NCBI RefSeq assembly: GCF_008329705.1
Contig: NZ_VTSX01000004.1
Location: 146,669 to 210,668 of the forward strand
Length of the DNA stretch: 64,000 nucleotides
Source: Chryseobacterium sp. SN22
Lineage (GTDB): Bacteria > Bacteroidota > Bacteroidia > Flavobacteriales > Weeksellaceae
Direction: 5' to 3'
Shown in pieces: positions 52,455-60,792 of this stretch (positions are counted from its first letter, which is position 1; every line of letters starts with the position of its first letter). The translations under genes and the position numbers were made by a program. The notes beneath the pieces are model-generated. The model made no database searches. It was not told the origin of the DNA and was given only the letters and a program-made list of their open reading frames with translations.

Positions 52455-53408
52455 CTATTTGGAAAGATCTGCCTTTTGATAATCGTTAATTTTATCCAGA
52501 TCCAGAATCGTAGACAGATGCTGCTTATCCGGATAATACATCGGGGTAAATTTTGCGCCGTAGATAATCTCGCCGGAAACATATGATGTTCTCTGGACTA
52601 CCGTATTGGAAAATACTTCGTCAAATGCCCGCACATGGACGATCATTTCAATATCCGTATTCTTAAAATCGTCTTCCGAAAAGCCGTTGAACGGCGAATC
52701 CTTGTCTATCAGGTGCACAATGGTCCAGTTCAGGGCCAGTGTGTTGATTTTGCTCAACTGTGTTTTCAGCTGATAAAACCGGCTCTTCGGCGAACCGTTT
52801 TCCATCACTTCGATTGCAGCTGAGACAGTCACATCAGCATCGGTCAGCGCATTGTTCTTATAAGGAGCCAGCCTGAACATCAGGGCTGAGGTTTCCTTAA
52901 AAGGCGCAATCACGGCAATATCTGAAAATTTAAGATACGCCCTCGGCCGGGAAAATCTTCCGTAAAAAAGTCCCGTTGCGATCGCAAAGGTAAGCAATCC
53001 CAGGAAAGCTTCAAAAGTGGCCACCAGGCTTGCGGTAAAACCGACCGGCGCAATTCTTCCGTACCCGACGGTGGTAAACGTCTGCGAGCTGAAGAAAAAT
53101 ACATCGATAAACTCATTAATGGGATTGCTTTTGTCGATTCCCGTCAGGTGTTCCACGCCGATGAGATAATAGATGAAGGCAAAGAAGATGTTTACCAGAA
53201 TATAGGCAATTACCAGATAGGACAGGAACTGAAAGGTAGATAAATCCAGCATGGTATGGTACCAGCTGAACCGGTTGAAGACATTCATCCCTTTGCGGCT
53301 CACATTCGGCAATCCGTTCTTTTTAATAAACCTCCCCGAAGCATTATCTCCGAATCCGCTGTTTTCTGAATTTTTCTGCTGAATTTTCTCTTTAAATCCT
53401 CTGGCCAT
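52455..53408 (-). CDS. inward-rectifier-type potassium channel (KirBac-like)
   Basis: A 317-aa protein with two membrane helices (about residues 60-85 and 123-145) flanking a pore loop whose selectivity filter is TVGYG (residues 113-117). A C-terminal cytoplasmic immunoglobulin-like domain follows (ALMFRLAPYKNNALTDADV onward). This is the KirBac layout. It passes K+ and may be gated by lipids or pH. It faces away from the accessory region starting at 53913. Confidence 0.88.
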   Translation of the reverse strand: MARGFKEKIQQKNSENSGFGDNASGRFIKKNGLPNVSRKGMNVFNRFSWYHTMLDLSTFQFLSYLVIAYILVNIFFAFIYYLIGVEHLTGIDKSNPINEFIDVFFFSSQTFTTVGYGRIAPVGFTASLVATFEAFLGLLTFAIATGLFYGRFSRPRAYLKFSDIAVIAPFKETSALMFRLAPYKNNALTDADVTVSAAIEVMENGSPKSRFYQLKTQLSKINTLALNWTIVHLIDKDSPFNGFSEDDFKNTDIEMIVHVRAFDEVFSNTVVQRTSYVSGEIIYGAKFTPMYYPDKQHLSTILDLDKINDYQKADLSK

Positions 53409-53799
53409 TGATATGAATGTCGTTCGTTTTAATTTTCTCTAAGACCTGCTGTTTTCAATCTTTTTTCCCCGGTGCGGTTATGCAAAGATAGAAACTTTGT
53501 GCGGATGGAAAGGATAAAGTTTTTACCAATATTTTTTGTTTATTATCACTTGCTTTTGGTAGAGTTATGTCAAAATCAATGATTTGGAATGTATATAAAT
53601 ATCCCTTTAATTTGATATATTTATAACATTTGTCCGATTAGGGTAAAGAATCGTGAATGAATTTAACAATCCTTATAGTTAGGTATAAATAAAAAAATCA
53701 ACGTTTCTTAAATAAAATTTTTAATACGACGAGTTTTGACGTTGTGCCGTTAGATATTTGCATAAAGAAAGTCAGATGAAGATAAACGGCAAAATTTAA
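53409..53799. other. AT-rich intergenic region upstream of the accessory island
   Basis: About 390 nt without an ORF of note, much more AT-rich than the flanks. It contains a weak promoter-like pair (TTTTG at 53734 and TATTTG at 53755) that could drive the leader A transcript. There is no transposase, tRNA or direct repeat to mark an insertion border. Confidence 0.5.
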
Positions 53800-53912
53800 G
53801 GTGGACATCCGTTAGCCGGACACCACCTTAAAAAATAAGGCTAAAACCGGAAGGATTCTACTAAAAAGAACTTCCCACTTTAATCTTAAAACCAAAACAA
53901 AAATAACAAAAA
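53800..53912 (+). promoter_or_regulatory. leader A: structured 5' region shared with leader B
   Basis: Begins with a hairpin GGTGG (53800-53804) / CCACC (53823-53827) enclosing TCCG/CGGA. It continues as CCACCTTAAAAAATA, an AAAACCGGAA block, AAAAAG and TTTAATCTTAAAA, and ends at the start codon at 53913. The same blocks in the same order lie before the gene at 56749. The inner helix differs in sequence (TCCG/CGGA here) but forms in both. Confidence 0.6.
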
Positions 53913-56438
53913 ATGTCAACAAATGAAAATACGCCCATTTCGGGGCAATTCTGGGACTGGATGCAGTCGTACTGGCATAACAACAGGGATTTCCCGCCCG
54001 CTCATCCGGATTGGCGGAAGAAAGCAGATCTGGTCAACGGAAAAGTTCCGGCCGGCCAGCTTCCCAGCTACGTGGATGATGTGCTGGAATTTGATTCCTA
54101 CACCAGTTTACCCCAGACCGGCGAAAAGGGAAAAATATACATTACGACGAAAGATAACAAGCAATTCCGGTGGGGCGGCTCTGCTTATATTGAAATCAAT
54201 TCCGGTGAAAAAGTAGGAAGTAAAATCATTAACGGCTCTTATAATGCCAATGATTTAAGTACAAACTCGATTACGTACGGGTATAGTGTTGCCAATGCAC
54301 CCTCGACCGTCGGAGCCCATAGTTTCAGTATTTTGAATTTAGATACAACAAATCCTGATTATAAAATGCAGTTGGGTTTTGATGGTGATACTAATGAAAC
54401 GTTTAGTAGAATTAAATCTAGAGGTAATTGGAGTAATTGGAAAGCCTTTTATCATAGTGGAAATTTAATTCCACATAGACAAAGGCAATATTTATTAACA
54501 GGAGACACAAATAGTGTTGAAGATAATAGTTCAGGAAGTTTATATTATAATAAATTAGCTAATTCACCTTACCCGACGTCACAAGATATTTTTGGTTCTA
54601 TTTCTAATTTTGGTGACAAGAATTGGGGATATGATTTTGCTACTGTTAGGTTAGGAGGAAGTAAATTATATTTCAGGGAATATAATTCAGGTAATCCAAG
54701 TACATGGAATGAAATTTATCATAGCGGAAATTTTAATCCTAATAATTATCAACCTTCAGGAGATTATATTACCAGAACTACTGTTCAGGATATAACTGGT
54801 GTAAAGCAATTTAATGCCACTCTTGCAATGGGAGAAGGACATTCTATTTTTCTTAAAAGTTCATCAGACCCAGCTCATTATATTAAACATTTCACAGATG
54901 ACACTGATGGGTTTGGTGTATCTACAGGGTTTACGGTTAAACCTTATAATAATTCTGATGTAAATTGGCTACTTGTTAATAGTTCTGGTGCTTATATTAA
55001 CGGTAATAGAATATGGCATTCAGGTAATTTTAATCCAGACTCTAAAGCCAATGTAAGTGAATTAGGAAATTATATCTCAAAATCAGTGGTGTATGAGGAA
55101 GATTTTGACAGTATTAGTGGATATGGAGCTTCAGGAATATATCGGGCTAATAATGATAAAGGAGGAGTAAAATCTCTATATTCACCTATGTTGCATATGG
55201 GTGGTCAGGATACTATGTCACAAATACAGATCCAATATGGCAATGATCCAAATTCATCCGGAACATTATATTATAGAGGAGGAATTAATAACACCTGGGG
55301 ACCATGGAGAACTGCCTGGGATAATGTGAATTTTGATCCAAATAAAAAAGTCTCATCGATTAATAGTCAATACTCACTGGATTGGGATGGTTTTCAGACC
55401 TATCTGATGAGAAATGGTGTTTTACAGGGTTTCTTTTATCATTCCGGAAATGTTGACTTAACGGATTACTATAAGGTAAATAATGGCGGCATCTCAAATC
55501 AGGACCAGTTGGTTTCGAATGGCCTGCAATTTATTTCCGTTGGCAATTCAGGAAATAATTTCGATGGTGACTTGGCCAATAAAACTCTGGAAGGAACATT
55601 CGCGAACTTTTCGGGAGCCAATAAAAATTCCAAAGAATTAGGCTTTTCATTATTTGCACCAACATCGACAAATCAGGGAATATATTATAAAAATTATTAC
55701 CATAGCGGACAGGAAACTCAATGGAAAAAATTGATAGATTCCACAGAAATCAGGAACTATGCAACAAATTCATTTGTTGACAGCACCTATATCAAAAAAT
55801 GGGAGAATGCTGATGCTATTGGTTTCAGCTCCGGCCTATCTAATGGAGCACCTTATATCTATCATCATACAGATGGCTACGTATTTTTGGCTACTCAAAG
55901 CTGGGCGGTGGAACGTAAGGAAAAAGCTGTTGCAATAGGTTTCAGTTCCGGTCTTTCTACCAGTGCACCTTATATTATTCACCAAAATGATGGATTCGTA
56001 TTTTTAGCAACACAAAGCTGGTCCACCAATAGTTTCATTCCTAAAACACATCCTGTTGCAGCTATCAACCAATCCCAGATCAACGAGTGGAACAACTCCA
56101 TCAGCCAGTCATCCGCTTCGGAAGAAGTCATCCTGGAAGATGATACCCTTAAAATTCAGCCGGATGAATTTTCGCTCGAAGGAAGCGGATCCTATGATAT
56201 CGGCAGCAGAAAAAAACTGGTACATGTGCTGTTCAGAGAAGGGAAGGAGCTGAATATCAGGGAAATGATCAGGAGGCAGACCATCGTGGTTTTTAACTTC
56301 AGCAAAAACGAGATTAACCTGAATATCGAAGGATTGAAGCCTTACCCGCTATCTCCCGGGATGCAGGTAACTTTATACATCAGTGATAAAATGGAAGTGT
56401 TGGTATACAATGAAACCGGCTGTAAAAAAATGCAGTAA
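53913..56438 (+). CDS. phage-tail-fibre-like protein (841 aa)
   Basis: A leaderless protein (MSTNENTP; no signal peptide). The N-terminal part has the tail-fibre signature KADLVNGKVPAGQLPSYVDDVLEF and then GEKGKIYITTKDNKQFRWGGSAYIE (about residues 36-97). The middle (about 180-600) repeats a fibre motif of the type YHSGN-F-P near residues 179, 269, 368, 508 and 595. Residues about 632-705 are a tandem repeat (AIGFSSGLSNGAPYIYHHTDGY, then AIGFSSGLSTSAPYIIHQNDGF). The C-terminal 110 residues look like a separate globular end. The middle is AT-rich (about 30-37% GC on sampled lines) while the ends are about 47-58%, suggesting exchange of the receptor-binding part. No other phage gene is in the window. 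An adhesin or spike component is the alternative. Confidence 0.75.
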   Translation: MSTNENTPISGQFWDWMQSYWHNNRDFPPAHPDWRKKADLVNGKVPAGQLPSYVDDVLEFDSYTSLPQTGEKGKIYITTKDNKQFRWGGSAYIEINSGEKVGSKIINGSYNANDLSTNSITYGYSVANAPSTVGAHSFSILNLDTTNPDYKMQLGFDGDTNETFSRIKSRGNWSNWKAFYHSGNLIPHRQRQYLLTGDTNSVEDNSSGSLYYNKLANSPYPTSQDIFGSISNFGDKNWGYDFATVRLGGSKLYFREYNSGNPSTWNEIYHSGNFNPNNYQPSGDYITRTTVQDITGVKQFNATLAMGEGHSIFLKSSSDPAHYIKHFTDDTDGFGVSTGFTVKPYNNSDVNWLLVNSSGAYINGNRIWHSGNFNPDSKANVSELGNYISKSVVYEEDFDSISGYGASGIYRANNDKGGVKSLYSPMLHMGGQDTMSQIQIQYGNDPNSSGTLYYRGGINNTWGPWRTAWDNVNFDPNKKVSSINSQYSLDWDGFQTYLMRNGVLQGFFYHSGNVDLTDYYKVNNGGISNQDQLVSNGLQFISVGNSGNNFDGDLANKTLEGTFANFSGANKNSKELGFSLFAPTSTNQGIYYKNYYHSGQETQWKKLIDSTEIRNYATNSFVDSTYIKKWENADAIGFSSGLSNGAPYIYHHTDGYVFLATQSWAVERKEKAVAIGFSSGLSTSAPYIIHQNDGFVFLATQSWSTNSFIPKTHPVAAINQSQINEWNNSISQSSASEEVILEDDTLKIQPDEFSLEGSGSYDIGSRKKLVHVLFREGKELNIREMIRRQTIVVFNFSKNEINLNIEGLKPYPLSPGMQVTLYISDKMEVLVYNETGCKKMQ

Positions 56439-56639
56439 ATCGTAAAAAAAGATTTTAATGCGTCAAGTTCTGTCGCTGTCACGGAATATCTTTGTTTCAG
56501 GAATAAAAAACACATAAACAAGTCCAATTAATTTTTTAGATCCTTAAAATTCAGCATTCCTAAAATGCCGGACAGCCCAAAGTATGTTCAAAAATCAATA
56601 AAAAACAAACCGATAATGAAAAGAAAAATTAAGAAGGAG
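56439..56639. other. intergenic region with promoter-like box
   Basis: Non-coding AT-rich sequence between the fibre gene and leader B. TATCTTTG at 56487-56494 matches TAnnTTTG and could start a separate transcript for the 1323-aa gene with a leader of about 250 nt. No strong terminator for the fibre gene is evident. Confidence 0.4.
56487..56494 (+). promoter_or_regulatory. candidate -7 box before leader B
   Basis: TATCTTTG is a perfect TAnnTTTG match; the -33 element is weak, so the promoter is only a candidate. Confidence 0.4.
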
Positions 56640-56748
56640 GGTGGATAGCGGAGCCATGAACCACCTTAAAAAATAGAGGCTGCAAAACCGGAACTGATCC
56701 TAATAAAAAGGGCTTTTCCCATTTAATCTTAAAAACCAAAAATAAAAA
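56640..56748 (+). promoter_or_regulatory. leader B: structured 5' region shared with leader A
   Basis: Starts with hairpin GGTGG (56640-56644) / CCACC (56661-56665), with inner AT-GC/GC-AT pairing. It then repeats the blocks CCACCTTAAAAAATA, AAAACCGGAA, AAAAAG and TTTAATCTTAAAA of leader A before the start codon at 56749. Confidence 0.6.
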
Positions 56749-59700
56749 ATGTCTACAACCGATTTAAATACAAACAACAGTTCCCAGACCCTGTTCAGGT
56801 TTGCTACCATGAGAAACCCGGAACTGTCTGATCCTAAAAACAAAGAAAGAAGATTTATTTTCAGGGATGATCAGTCCCGTATAAATAGTTCTATCGACAA
56901 TAATCTTAGTACATCAAACTCCTTACAGAAGCTTTTGCAAAATCCGGGTTTTATTATATTTACTGAGAAAAGTCTTAAAACTGACTATGCCGCATTTTAT
57001 GACTATGCCGTATGGGTAGCCAGAAATAAAGCGACAGCCACGAAAGAGGAATTCGATAAAAAGATCAAAGCATGCAAAACAGCTAACGGAATTCCAACGG
57101 TAGATAATAGAATCTGGGACAACCTTGTATATCAGGTAGTTATGCAAAAGGAATTCTATGCTAAAGAACTGATTATGCAGATTCTGCATCTTTATCATAT
57201 TCTTTCCGTATACGATTTCACGGAAGAAGCTTATCAGGATGTGGTAAAGGCTAAAGTCGTATTGCCGAAGGAGCTTTTCAAAGCATCGCAGTCGGCTGTT
57301 GCCAATACATCAGGAAGCACGACGACTCAGAGAACGGTTTATGACAATAAGGCCATGAAATTTGCAGAAGCGACCGTCAATCTGAAAGCGAATGAAGCAC
57401 TTGCCGATTCCATTTCAAAACTGGAAAAGACCTACAAAAAGCAATATGATGCAGCTTATAAAACGGCCTATGATCAATATCAGAATGAGGTAAAGCCGCT
57501 TTTAAAGTCATTACAGAAAGATACGGCAGAAGCAGATAGAAAGAAGCAGATCCTGGAAAACCGGATCAATTACCTTACCCAATTAAGCGTGGCCGATCCG
57601 GAAAAGTTTTACGCCAATAGCGAACTGGATATGGAATTGCACCGCATCAAGGATGAAATTATGCAGATTACCATCCCCGAGACCGAAATTCCGGATTTTG
57701 AATTTTCATATAAAACGCCTGAAATTGACGCAGCAATCCTCGGAAGAACTTTAAGTGTACAGGATCAGAATGCATTACTCCGCTTGTTTGGCGCATCGAG
57801 TGTTACGGAAGCTTTGTCAGGAATCACTACTTTTGATGAGCTGAACCAGAATATTACCCAGAATACCCAGGCTCTGCAACAGACCGTACTGAATAATACC
57901 GTTCTAAACCAACAGGTTTCTGCAAATGTGGGTGGCGTTGTGATACCGGTAAGCAATTCCCTGAATCCTAATGGATGGATTCCTTACAGTGTTAAAACAT
58001 ATAATAATGGCAATGATGCCTGGTCTATCCTGCTTACGATAGATGGTTTCGCCCATAACATTGTATCAGGATCGTATAAGGTGACAATTAACGGGAACGA
58101 TATCAGTTCTAACAATATTATTCAGACTACCAACGGAGTCCATTCACTTTTCTATAACGGAACCACCATTCCGGCTTTTCCGACTACCAATATCAATGGG
58201 TTTATATTGCAGGGAGAAGTGGTCTTGAATGATGGGAAGACCTATTTGTTAAACGTAACTTTAACAAGAGATTCCAATGAATTTAACAGGCCTCTGAAAC
58301 AATACATTTTCAAAGGGGATGCTGCCCTTACCTTGAAACAGCCGCCTAAAACTGAACCTGAGAATCCGGAAAATCCAATACCAACTACAAATCCGGCAAA
58401 TCCGGAAGCCTTTATTCCTTCCGGTTTCGGGATGAAAAATATCGGAGTGGCAGATTATTTAAAAGTTGAGCAAAGCTTACAGGGATATGTGGAAGGAGAG
58501 GTTGCCCATATTGAAAATGTAATGGCTCGGGAACGCAGGGAAAAAGCAACTAAGAAAACATCTAAAAGTGAAATCACTACAGTAGAATCTTCTGATTCTG
58601 AAAAAGAACAGCTTCGTGATACTTCTTCTACCGAACGCTTTGAAATGCAAAACGAAATCGCTAAAGCCATGCAGCAAACTAAGGATGCTCATGCTGAAGC
58701 TCATGTTGACGGATCTTATGGCGGAATTAGTTTTGGCGTTTCCGGTGGATTTGCTACGCATAATTCCAAAGAAGAAAATACGAAGCAGGCAATGACCCAG
58801 GCAAAGGAAATTACTCAAAAAGCAACTGACAGGATCGTAACCAAAGTTCATAAGGAGCGTACAGAAAAGATGATTGAAGAATTTGAGGAAACCAATATTC
58901 ATGAATTTGACAATCGAAAAGGAGATAAGCATGTTGTGGGAGTTTACCGCTGGGTAGATAAAGTTTTCAAAAACCAGATCTATAATTACGGTAAGAGAAT
59001 GATGTTTGAGTTTATGATTCCGGAACCTGCAAAATTGCATATTTTAGGAATGAAAATTTCCAAAAATACGGATAATACATTGATACAACCTGTAGACCCG
59101 CGGGAATCTACAGTTTTTCAAATGAAAGATTTTATCTCTTTAAATGGAACCTCAGGAGATATAATTTTAAAATACTGGGCAGGAGTTTATAATGTAGAGT
59201 TAGAGCAAAGGCCAAAAATTAGCAAAAAGGTAAGTTATAGTTTTTCAGAAAAAGTAGGTATCGATTTTACTGATACTGAAAAACGTCAAGGCTTTGGAAG
59301 ACTGGCTGGTATCTATAACAATGATTTTGACATTCCTGAAGATTATATAGCTGTAAAATTACAAGGCGATTTCTCTATTAGGGGAGGGGGATGGGAAGCT
59401 CCTCATCAAATGTATCCATCATGTTTATTGAGCATTGCTAATAGACGAGTAAGAGAAGGGATGGAAGGAGCGTTCGATGCTGCATTTAAAAATCCTAATG
59501 GATCTCTAATGACAATCCCACAAGTAGACATGGATCTTAATAATATTGAAGGAAAATTAGGATTATTTATGAATACCTGGGATGTTAAAGCTGTGTCTGG
59601 AGCATTTACAATCTTTTGTGAACTTACCCAAGAAGCTAATAATGCTTGGTTGCAGAAATCATTCAATAAAATTATTGCCGCTTACGAAAAAGCCAAAGCT

Positions 59701-60720
59701 AAATATGATCAGGACCTGGCTGCTATAAAAGCGCAAGGAGTTGAAATCAAAGGATCAAATCCTGGATTCTACAGACAGATTGAGAATACGGTTCTCAGAA
59801 GAAACTGTATTTCTTACATGATCAATCAGGATCCTTCGGCAGCACTTACTTTTGGAAAAGATAAATATTACAGAACCAACTCTTCCGAAGAAAGCTTCCT
59901 GAATACGGAAATTAAACTGGATTCAACACTGGATAAATATACGGCTTTTGTGAAATTCATGGAACAGGCGTTTGAGTGGGAAATCATGTCTTATTATTTC
60001 TATCCGTACTATTGGGGCAACAGGAACAACTGGGATAAAATGTATCAGTTCGACGATAATGATGCGACTTTCCGTGCCTTTATGCAATCCGGTATGGCAA
60101 GGGTCATTGTAACCGTAAGACCGGGATTTGAAGAAGCGGTAGGGCATTTCATGTCAACTGGACAGATTTGGAACGGTGGCGAAGTGCCGGTAATTGATGA
60201 TCCGATGTTCTTATCCATCGTAGATGAGATGCGTAAGACTGAAGGGGAAAAATATGGTAAAGCATGGGCAAGCAGGGTTCCAACTGCACTTACCATTCTT
60301 CAGGCACAGTCGATCGGGCTGAATGTTACCAAAGCATTGCCTTTCGATGATAATCTTTCCGACTATGAAGATCCGACCAAAGTTCCGCAGTCTTCTCAGA
60401 TTGTCCCTACTGACGCGCAGATGGGAGGAAGTGATGAGCAAAAGACAGGATCAATTTCCGGTCATATAGAAGGTTTACAAGGGCTTTTACCGGAAATCAT
60501 GCTTAAAAACAAAGATAAATCGCCTGTAGATTTTACCAATCCGGATGATAAAGGAGATTTCTGGATGGAAAATATTCCTGTGGGTAAATATGAGCTTTGT
60601 CTTGATGAAAATGATGATTTTGATAATCAGTACTCTATCCTTAAAGGAAAAGTAACCAGAATTGTTGAGGTAAAAGAAAGTTCTACTACTACAGTTTATC
60701 TGGAAGTAAAAAAAAATTAA
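56749..60720 (+). CDS. very large leaderless protein of unknown function (1323 aa)
   Basis: No signal peptide or membrane helix is evident. Layout: a helical N-terminal domain (about 1-180); a long Ala/Lys/Glu helical region likely to be coiled-coil (about 200-300); a beta-rich domain (about 395-520); a Pro/Glu-rich linker (about 530-555); an acidic/basic helical stretch (about 580-640) ending near GGISFGVSGGF; a conserved-looking block VYRWVDKVFKNQIYNYGKR and MMFEFMIPEPAK (about 730-762), which I recall from large uncharacterised Bacteroidota proteins; an AT-rich segment (about 765-980); and a C-terminal Ig-like domain (about 1234-1323). Function is unknown. The leader and the neighbours suggest it belongs to the same system as the fibre protein. 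Confidence 0.7.
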   Translation: MSTTDLNTNNSSQTLFRFATMRNPELSDPKNKERRFIFRDDQSRINSSIDNNLSTSNSLQKLLQNPGFIIFTEKSLKTDYAAFYDYAVWVARNKATATKEEFDKKIKACKTANGIPTVDNRIWDNLVYQVVMQKEFYAKELIMQILHLYHILSVYDFTEEAYQDVVKAKVVLPKELFKASQSAVANTSGSTTTQRTVYDNKAMKFAEATVNLKANEALADSISKLEKTYKKQYDAAYKTAYDQYQNEVKPLLKSLQKDTAEADRKKQILENRINYLTQLSVADPEKFYANSELDMELHRIKDEIMQITIPETEIPDFEFSYKTPEIDAAILGRTLSVQDQNALLRLFGASSVTEALSGITTFDELNQNITQNTQALQQTVLNNTVLNQQVSANVGGVVIPVSNSLNPNGWIPYSVKTYNNGNDAWSILLTIDGFAHNIVSGSYKVTINGNDISSNNIIQTTNGVHSLFYNGTTIPAFPTTNINGFILQGEVVLNDGKTYLLNVTLTRDSNEFNRPLKQYIFKGDAALTLKQPPKTEPENPENPIPTTNPANPEAFIPSGFGMKNIGVADYLKVEQSLQGYVEGEVAHIENVMARERREKATKKTSKSEITTVESSDSEKEQLRDTSSTERFEMQNEIAKAMQQTKDAHAEAHVDGSYGGISFGVSGGFATHNSKEENTKQAMTQAKEITQKATDRIVTKVHKERTEKMIEEFEETNIHEFDNRKGDKHVVGVYRWVDKVFKNQIYNYGKRMMFEFMIPEPAKLHILGMKISKNTDNTLIQPVDPRESTVFQMKDFISLNGTSGDIILKYWAGVYNVELEQRPKISKKVSYSFSEKVGIDFTDTEKRQGFGRLAGIYNNDFDIPEDYIAVKLQGDFSIRGGGWEAPHQMYPSCLLSIANRRVREGMEGAFDAAFKNPNGSLMTIPQVDMDLNNIEGKLGLFMNTWDVKAVSGAFTIFCELTQEANNAWLQKSFNKIIAAYEKAKAKYDQDLAAIKAQGVEIKGSNPGFYRQIENTVLRRNCISYMINQDPSAALTFGKDKYYRTNSSEESFLNTEIKLDSTLDKYTAFVKFMEQAFEWEIMSYYFYPYYWGNRNNWDKMYQFDDNDATFRAFMQSGMARVIVTVRPGFEEAVGHFMSTGQIWNGGEVPVIDDPMFLSIVDEMRKTEGEKYGKAWASRVPTALTILQAQSIGLNVTKALPFDDNLSDYEDPTKVPQSSQIVPTDAQMGGSDEQKTGSISGHIEGLQGLLPEIMLKNKDKSPVDFTNPDDKGDFWMENIPVGKYELCLDENDDFDNQYSILKGKVTRIVEVKESSTTTVYLEVKKN

Positions 60721-60735
60721 TGTTTAACCTATTTT

Positions 60736-60772
60736 GACTGATAGCGGTTGATTTTATCAGCCGCTGTTAGTC
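60736..60772 (+). terminator. hairpin between the 1323-aa gene and the effector gene
   Basis: GACTGATAGCGG (60736-60747) pairs with CCGCTGTTAGTC (60761-60772) through 12 pairs including two G-U. No T tract follows, so it could be an attenuator or processing site as well as a terminator. The effector start at 60793 lies 20 nt beyond it. Confidence 0.5.
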
Positions 60773-60792
60773 AGAATTTTAATCTGATAAAA

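Noticed and set aside
60748..60792. TTG start extending the effector gene by 15 codons.
   Set aside because: The TTG lies within the hairpin at 60736-60772, and the ATG at 60793 opens a standard N-terminus.
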